Source: Alopecurus myosuroides
Taxonomy: Eukaryota > Streptophyta > Magnoliopsida > Poales > Poaceae
Direction of reading: 5' to 3'
Length of the DNA: 64,000 nt
NCBI GenBank assembly: GCA_028641055.1
Contig: CM054060.1
Location: 209,150,445-209,214,444, forward strand
A program made the position numbers and the translations under genes. The notes beneath the pieces were generated by a model, which saw only the letters and a list, made by a program, of their open reading frames with translations, ran no database searches and was not told where the DNA came from. Below, one piece after another: positions 57,607-64,000 of the stretch. Position 1 is the stretch's first letter; every line of letters starts with the position of its first letter.

Positions 57607-60600
57607 ATGCCGCCAACAAGGAACAACCCGCCTGAGCCACCGCCAATCACGGAGCTGTTGACTCAGATGACCCAAGTCATGGCACAGATGGCCCAGTTCC
57701 AGACTAACCAGCACAACAACCAGAATGCTCCACGAGTCATTATCAAGGAGTTTCTGAGTCTGGGCCCGAGAGCTTTCGTGGCAACACGCGAGCCTCTGGA
57801 TGCTGATGACTGGATCCGTGAGATAGCTAGGGCTCTGGAGATTGCTCACGTTGCGGAGGAAGACAAGGTCAAGTATGCATCCTATCTGCTGAAGGGTCAG
57901 GCAGCTACTTGGTGGGAGAACTACCAGACCATGAGAGCTGGCTACCCAATCACCTGGGGTTGTTTCAAGGAAGCCTTCCTGAAGCACCACATTCCAGATG
58001 GTCTCATGGAAAGGATGCGTGAAGAGTTTTGCTCACTCAAGCAGGGCAAACTGGATGTCATTGGCTATCAGAGTGAGTTCAATCGCCTCGCTCGTTACGC
58101 TGGTGATGAGGTGTCCACTGAGGCTAAGAAGATGGCAAGGTTCCGCAGAGGTTTTAACCCGGAACTCAAGTACGCCCTCACCAACATCAAGGCCAAAGAC
58201 TTCGAGGAGCTCGTTAACACCGCGCTCAATGAAGAAAATGGGCGCAAGGCGTTCGAGGAGTCTCGAAAGCACTCGCGTGAGGGTGGTTCCTCCTCCAACA
58301 TGACCACCCCTCCGCAGAAGCGCCGCATCTGGGTGCCAAATGGTGCTGTCACTCGGGCTCCATATGCCCAAGCTTCTCTAGGCTTCGCTCCCCGCCCACC
58401 CAACCCAGCTCACATGCAAGGTCAGAGGGTTTCAATGGGGCAGCCAAGGCCAGATACTCCTCGTGTTGTCACTTGCTACAAATGCAAGCAGACGGGGCAC
58501 TACGCTGACAAGTGCACTCAGAGGCAGCTACCTCCACCACCACCTCGTCCCAACACAAACCAGGCAATGGTGCGTGCTCCCCTGGCTAAAGCCTTCAACT
58601 CCAACAACAGGCCTGTCGGGAGGACCGCAAGGGTGAATCATGTCAAGATCGACAAAGTTGAGGAAGCTCCTGACGTCGTTCTCGGTACATTCCCCGTAAA
58701 CTCTTTTCCAGCTAAAGTGTTGTTTGATACCGGAGCATCGCATTCTTTCGTGTCAAAGATCTTTGCGACAGCAGTTAAGCTCCCCTTTGTTGGTTTGGGT
58801 TCCCCGCTAGTAGTAAACTCCCCTGGAGCAACTATGCAAACTTCCAAGATCAGTCATGAAAATCAGATACTAATTGGAGGTCACATATTCCTTGCTTCCC
58901 TCATACTACTTGGAAATTCTGACATTGATGTCATTCTTGGCATGGATTGGTTGAAGGCCAATAAAGCTACGATTGACTGTGCTCAGAAGTCAATAACTCT
59001 GTTCCACCCTTCTGGCCAGATAGTCTATTCTCCAAATGAATCAAGTTTTGTTCAGCTGTACACCCTCGATGCTAAACCTCTACCCCTACTTGAAAATGTT
59101 CCGGTGGTTTGTGAATTCCCTGACGTCTTTCCAGAAGAGTTGCCAGGGATGCCTCCGGACAGAGCAGTTGAGTTCGTGATCGAGCTTGAACCAGGTGCTG
59201 CTCCAATCTCTAAGCATCCATACAAGATAACTCCTCCTGAACTGAAATTGTTGAAGGAGCAAATCGATATGTACATGGAAAAAGGTTACATTCAGCCTAG
59301 TTCCTCCGCTTGGGGTTGCCCAACTCTGTTCGTTGCAAAGAAGGATCAAACAAAGAGACTCGTGGTTGAGTATCGTCCTCTTAACGAGAAAACCATCAAA
59401 AACAAGTATCCAATTCCTCGTATCGATGATCTTTTTGATCAACTTGCTGGAGCCTCAATATTCTCAAAGTTGGACTTGAGGATGGGTTACCATCAAATAA
59501 AGATCAGAAAGGAAGATATTCCAAAAACAGCTTTCACCACTCGGTACGGTCTATATGAATACACCGTCATGTCCTTTGGTCTCACCAATGCACCGGCGAC
59601 ATTCTCTAGACTCATGAATTCTGTCTTCCATGAATACCTCGACAAGTTCGTTGTGGTATATCTTGATGACATTCTGGTCTACTCAAAATCTGAGGAAGAA
59701 CATGGAGAACATCTTCGTCTCACTCTCATGAAACTTCGCGAGCATCGTCTATATGCCAAGTTCTCAAAATGTGAGTTCTGGATTTCAGAAGTTGCTTACC
59801 TTGGTCATGTCATCTCCGCCAAGGGCATAGCCATTGATCCAGAAAAGGTTAAAGCAATTGTTGATTGGAAACCTCCTAAGACGGTGAAGCAAGTTAGAAG
59901 TTTTCTTGGTTTGGCTAGCTATTGCCATCGTTTCGTCCAAAACTTCTCCAAGATTGCCAAACCTCTCACTGATCTCACAAAGAAGGACAAGAAGTTCGTT
60001 TGGTCTCCACAATGTGATGAGAGTTTCAATCTCCTGAAGACTAAACTCACTTCTACACCAGTTCTGGTTGGCCCAGATACTACCAAACCTTTCCAGATAT
60101 TCTGCGATGCATCTCTCCAAGGTCTAGGTGCAGTTCTTATGCAAGAACGTCAAGTTGTGGCTTATGCTTCACGTCAGTTGAAAGCACATGAGCAAAACTA
60201 TCCCACACATGACCTTGAACTTGCAGCAGTTGTGTTTGCCCTCAAGAAATGGAGACAATACTTGTTGGGTAATCGCACTGAAATGTTTTCCGATCATAAG
60301 AGTCTGAAATACATCTTCACACAACCAGATCTAAACCTCAGGAAAAGGAGATGGATTGAAAAGATTAAAGACTTTGATCTCACCATTTCTTACACTCCAG
60401 GCAAGGCTAATGTTATGGCCGATGCTCTCAGTCGCAAGTCGTATTGCAATAATCTCATGATCATGGAAAGCCAACCTCCACTTCATGATGAATTCCAGAA
60501 GCTGAACCTTGGTCTTGTTCCTCAAGGTTATCTTGCAAGCTTGACAGCCAGTCCAACTCTCGAGGACAAGATTCGTTCTGAACAACTTCGTGATGCTGAA

Positions 60601-61998
60601 ATCAAGAAGATGGTAGAACACATCAAAGAAGGCAAGGAGAAATTTAAGTCCTTCTCAATTGATGACAAGGGAATTGTGTTCTTCGAAGGACGCATTGCAG
60701 TTCCTCAAGTTCAAAGTCTCAAAGATATCATTCTCAAGGAGGGTCATGAAACTCCTCTTTCCATACACCCTGGAAGTACAAAGATGTACCAGGATCTTAA
60801 GACACTGTATTGGTGGCCTGGCATGAAACGTGAAATTGCTCAATACGTTTCTGAATGCGACGTTTGTCAACGTGTTAAGGCAGTCCACCAGAAAACAGCC
60901 GGTCTACTCCAACCACTGAAAATTCCTGAGTGGAAGTGGGACATGATTGAAATGGACTTCGTCACTGGTTTTCCAAAGTCCAAGAGGGGCAACGATGCAA
61001 TCTTCGTTGTTATTGATCGTCTCACTAAAGTAGCTCACTTCTTTGCTGTCAAAGAAACAATCTCAGCTAGCCAGTTAGCAGAGCTCTACACATCAAAGAT
61101 TGTTCCCCTTCATGGTGTTCCTTTGGAAATAAGCTCAGACCGTGGAAGCATATTCACTTCTCATTTCTGGAAAAGCTTTCAAGAAGCATTGGGCACCAAA
61201 CTTCTGTTCAGCACAGCTTATCACCCTCAGTCTCAAGGGCAAGTCGAAAGAGTCAATCAGATTCTCGAGGATATGCTCAGAGCATGTGGTCTCTCCTTTG
61301 GCATGAAATGGGAGGATTGCCTTCCATATGCTGAATTCTCCTACAACAACAGCTTCCAGGCAAGCCTAGGCATGGCACCATTTGAAGCTCTCTATGGCCG
61401 CAGATGCAGGAGTCCAATCAATTGGTCTGGAGCTGGTGAACGTTCACTCTTAGGCCCTGACATTGTTAAGGAAGCCGAAGAGAAAGTTCACATCATTCAT
61501 GACAATCTCAAGATTGCTCAGTCTCGTCAGAAAATCTACTATGACAGCAAGCACAGGGATATGATCCATGCACCTGGTGACAAAGCATATCTCCGTGTAA
61601 CTCCCCTCAGAGGCACTCATCGTTTTGGTGTGAAAGGAAAGCTTGCACCAAGATACATTGGTCCTTTCAACATTCTCTCAAGGCGTGCGGAAAATGCCTA
61701 TCGCCTTGAACTTCCAGAAAAACTATCCAAGGTGCACGATGTGTTTCACGTGTCACAGCTCAAGAAGTGTTTCAAAGATCCAGATCGTGCAGTTGATCAT
61801 GATTCAATTGAACTGCAAGATGATCTATCTTATGAGGAGCACCCTGTTCGTATTCTCGATGAGACCGAGCGTAAGACTCGCAACAAGAGCACCAAGTTCT
61901 TGAAAGTGTAGTGGTCCCATCATTCCGATAAATAGGCAACGTGGGAGACCGAAGAGGATCTTCGCAAGAAGTATCCGGACCTTTTCATTTCTCAGTAG
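57607..61998 (+). pseudogene. gag-pol: E4 gag-pol polyprotein, chromodomain broken by two TAG codons
   Basis: Open for 1434 codons (57607-61911). Order: Retrotrans_gag capsid (about 60-190), CCHC zinc knuckle (290-303), protease with DTGA (D374), RT with YLDD (685-688), RNase H (D834 and following acidic residues), integrase zinc finger, and integrase core D1117, D1178, E1214 (35 residues between the last two). A GPY/F-type tail and the first strand of a chromodomain follow. TAG at 61909-61911 and at 61933-61935 interrupt the chromodomain, which otherwise continues to the natural stop at 61996-61998. Chromodomains steer integration to chromatin. All other domains look complete, so the copy may be only recently dead. 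Confidence 0.9.
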
Positions 61999-62030
61999 GA
62001 ATCTCGGGGCGCGATTCCTTCAAGGGGGGC
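61998..62030 (+). promoter_or_regulatory. E4 hairpin plus polypurine tract
   Basis: GGAATC/GATTCC arms (61998-62018, one inner mismatch) overlap the last base of the pol stop codon. AAGGGGGGC (62022-62030) is the PPT, four bases before the 3' LTR. Confidence 0.75.
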
Positions 62031-62034
62031 GTTT

Positions 62035-62620
62035 TGTAACATCCCAAGTATGAAAAACCACCCCTAGCATGTTTGTTTCTTGTTTTATTAAAGTTTTGCA
62101 TCATGTCATCATACTCATTACTTTGTTTGCATTTGTTTTCATTTGGTTTGCATCTGTTTTTCCTTTGTTTTCACAATTCAAATTCAAACAATATTCAAAT
62201 GCTTTGTTTCATACTTGTTATGTTACAACTTTCCAATTAAAAGGTTCAATTAAAACTTTCATTTGTTTCCATGAAAAATAGAAAGATCAACTATTAATTT
62301 GTTCTTTAATAATCCACTTAATTCCAATTTGCATTCAAAATTCAAAATTCAAATCCAATTGCAATTTACAACAACAACCTTTTGGAAATGATGAAAATTA
62401 CCAAAACAATTATAATCATTTGATTCCAAGTAAAACTATATGATCACCACATTTAAATCTTGTTTCCAATAAACCACTTAAACTCAAATGCATTCAAATT
62501 TGAATCAAATCACTAACAACAATTTAATTTTGAAACTTTTGGAAAACAAAGTTGTCAATGGGTACTGACACAATAGCTAAGCAACACAATTTTTCCTAGA
62601 TTTTTCCTAACTCAAAAACC
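62035..62620 (+). repeat. E4 3' LTR, truncated (586 bp)
   Basis: Matches 51607-52193, then breaks at AAAACC, where E0-type pol begins. About 3.85 kb of LTR is missing. Confidence 0.92.
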
Positions 62621-64000
62621 ATGCAGCGACAGATGTATTATCTCAGCGAGGTGCTATCCAGCTCCAAGCAGAACTATCCACACTACCAGAAGATGACGTA
62701 TGGCATCTACCTGGGTGCAAAGAAACTCAAGCACTATTTCCAGGAGCATCCCATCACAGTGGTGAGCACCGCTCCCATCTCTGAGATTACGGGCAACAAG
62801 GATGCAAGCGGTCGGGTAGCCAAGTGGGCGATCGAGCTAGCCGCGTACACTCTACTGTACGCGAGAAGAGAAGCAATCAAGTAACAAACCCTGGTGGATT
62901 TCTTGGTGGATTGGGCTGAAATCCATTATGAGCCTCCCTTGCCGGAAACCAATTTCTGGAGGATGCACTTTGATGGCTCCAAAGTAAATAAGGGCTCGGT
63001 GCCGGTGTGGTGCTCACCTCTCCCAAGCGAGATCAACTCAGATATGTGTTGCAGATCCATTTCTGGGCGTCCAATAATGTAGCCGAGTATGAAGCAATGT
63101 TAAATGGCTTGAGGGTATCCAAGGAGATTGGAGTCCGGCGAATCGTATGCTATGGCGACTCGGACCTGGTAGTTCAACAAGTCTCGAGGACTTGGGACAC
63201 GTTGGATGCCAACATGGCATCTTACCGGTTCCTCGTCCAAAATATGACCGGATTCTTCGATGGATGTGAGTTCCATCACATTCACCGAGCTGAGAATGAT
63301 GCAGCGAATACCCTCTCCAAGTTGGGATCTTCTCGGCAGTTCATCCCGCCGGGGTTGCTCTGGAGCATTTGAGGAAGCCATCCATCAAGCCATCTCCCAA
63401 CTTGGAGTCAATATTCATTGCAGGGCTACTGGACTCAGAAGCTGTTCCCAGGGAGATTAATTGGGAGGGCTCAAAAGAGAACCCGGGGACTGCTCCATCC
63501 AACCCCGGGACTGCCTCTACGAACCCTGGGACTGTCGCATTTATCGAGGGGACCATTTCTCAGTACTCGGGTACTCGAGGACTCGTCTCCAACTCGGAGC
63601 AGGTCATGACAACTGATCCAATGGAAGTGGAAGAACTAGTGTTTCCTATCCGGGAGACACCGAGTTGGGATTTGCCCATATTATCCTTTCTAATGGATGG
63701 CACATTGCCGAGTGACGAGGTCACAACCAGGCAGATACAGAGAAGATCTAAGGGATACACTATCATCAACAAGGCGCTGCACAATAGAAGCCCTACCGGA
63801 GTACTACAACACTATGTTGAACCAGAAGAAGGAGAAGAGATTCTCATAAGAAATACATCAAGGAGAGTGTGGGCATCATGCCTTATCTCGGGCTCTGGTC
63901 AAGAAGGCATTCCGGCATGGATTCTTTTGGCTCACTGCCCTGCAAGAAGCAGAAGATCTAGTGAGGAAGTGCAATGGGTGCCAAAGATATGCAAGCAAGA
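62621..64000 (+). pseudogene. pol: Second copy of E0 pol (RNase H to linker), tandem duplicate of 44562-45942
   Basis: Aligns with 44562-45942 with about 13 substitutions and one 1-bp indel by eye (about 99%). It shares lesions with that copy: the TAA after RNase H (62882-62884) and the same frameshift near 63000. One TAG of E0 (45278) is CAG here (63337). It continues past the window end and should contain the rest of pol, the spacer and the antisense gene. Confidence 0.9.

Larger units (their letters stand above)
51607..62620 (+). mobile_element. E4: Del/Tekay-like chromovirus with extra ORF
   Basis: 5' LTR 51607-56041, iMet-type primer site, ORF0, gag-pol, PPT, and the first 586 bp of the 3' LTR. 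The LTR parts differ by about 1.5% by eye, so it is young. It is inserted in intron 1 of the E0 antisense gene; the 5 bp before it are GGAGC, and the right side is lost at 62620. A C-terminal chromodomain sequence, long LTRs and the GPY/F-type integrase tail fit the Del/Tekay branch of chromoviruses. Confidence 0.9.

Overview
The window looks like an intergenic block from a large-genome grass (Poaceae; species not determinable here). In 64 kb I see no cellular gene. Everything is LTR retrotransposon sequence: nested Ty3/gypsy elements of a Tat-type lineage and of a Del/Tekay-like chromovirus group. The evidence is long direct repeats starting TG and ending CA, target-site duplications, tRNA primer sites, gag-pol proteins with recognisable motifs, and grass-type LTR structure. 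I number the elements E0 to E4.

Layout. E0 is the oldest layer, a Tat-type element of which only internal parts are seen: a pol fragment (1-1310), the rest of pol (44486-46847), a spacer, and most of an antisense gene (47586-51606). E1 is a second Tat-type element of the same family, inserted in E0 pol at 1311-44485. It has LTRs 1311-2175 and 42647-44485 and a 5-bp duplication GCCGC/GCTGC. E1 carries gag (2597-4968), protease-RT (4969-6452), RNase H (22711-23647), the last part of pol (35912-36013) and an antisense gene (36613-41891). Two insertions split its pol. E2 (6453-22705, minus strand, duplication GGCAT) is a non-autonomous element expanded to four LTRs with two 496-bp internal domains. 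E3 (23648-35911) is a non-autonomous element with a 6.1-kb LTR whose 3' end was deleted together with E1 integrase. E4 (51607-62620) is a Del/Tekay-like chromovirus sitting in intron 1 of the E0 antisense gene. It has a 4.4-kb LTR, an extra ORF before gag, a nearly intact gag-pol, and a 3' LTR cut off after 586 bp. From 62621 to the end the sequence repeats 44562-45942 at about 99% identity, so an 18-kb tandem duplication (or an assembly error) begins there.

How the parts relate. By eye, LTR divergence falls from E1 (about 4-5%) to E3 (about 2%) to E4 (about 1.5%), which agrees with the nesting order. E2, E3 and E4 share LTR architecture: AT-rich arms, a GC-rich core, a conserved block near CTGCAG, and an iMet primer site. 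E2 and E3 could therefore have been mobilised by proteins of an E4-like element. The most interesting signals are an eight-exon antisense gene present in both Tat copies with the same splice sites, the E4 upstream ORF with a dsRBM-like pattern and splice-acceptor-like start, twin hairpins with compensatory changes in E3, and the multi-LTR array.
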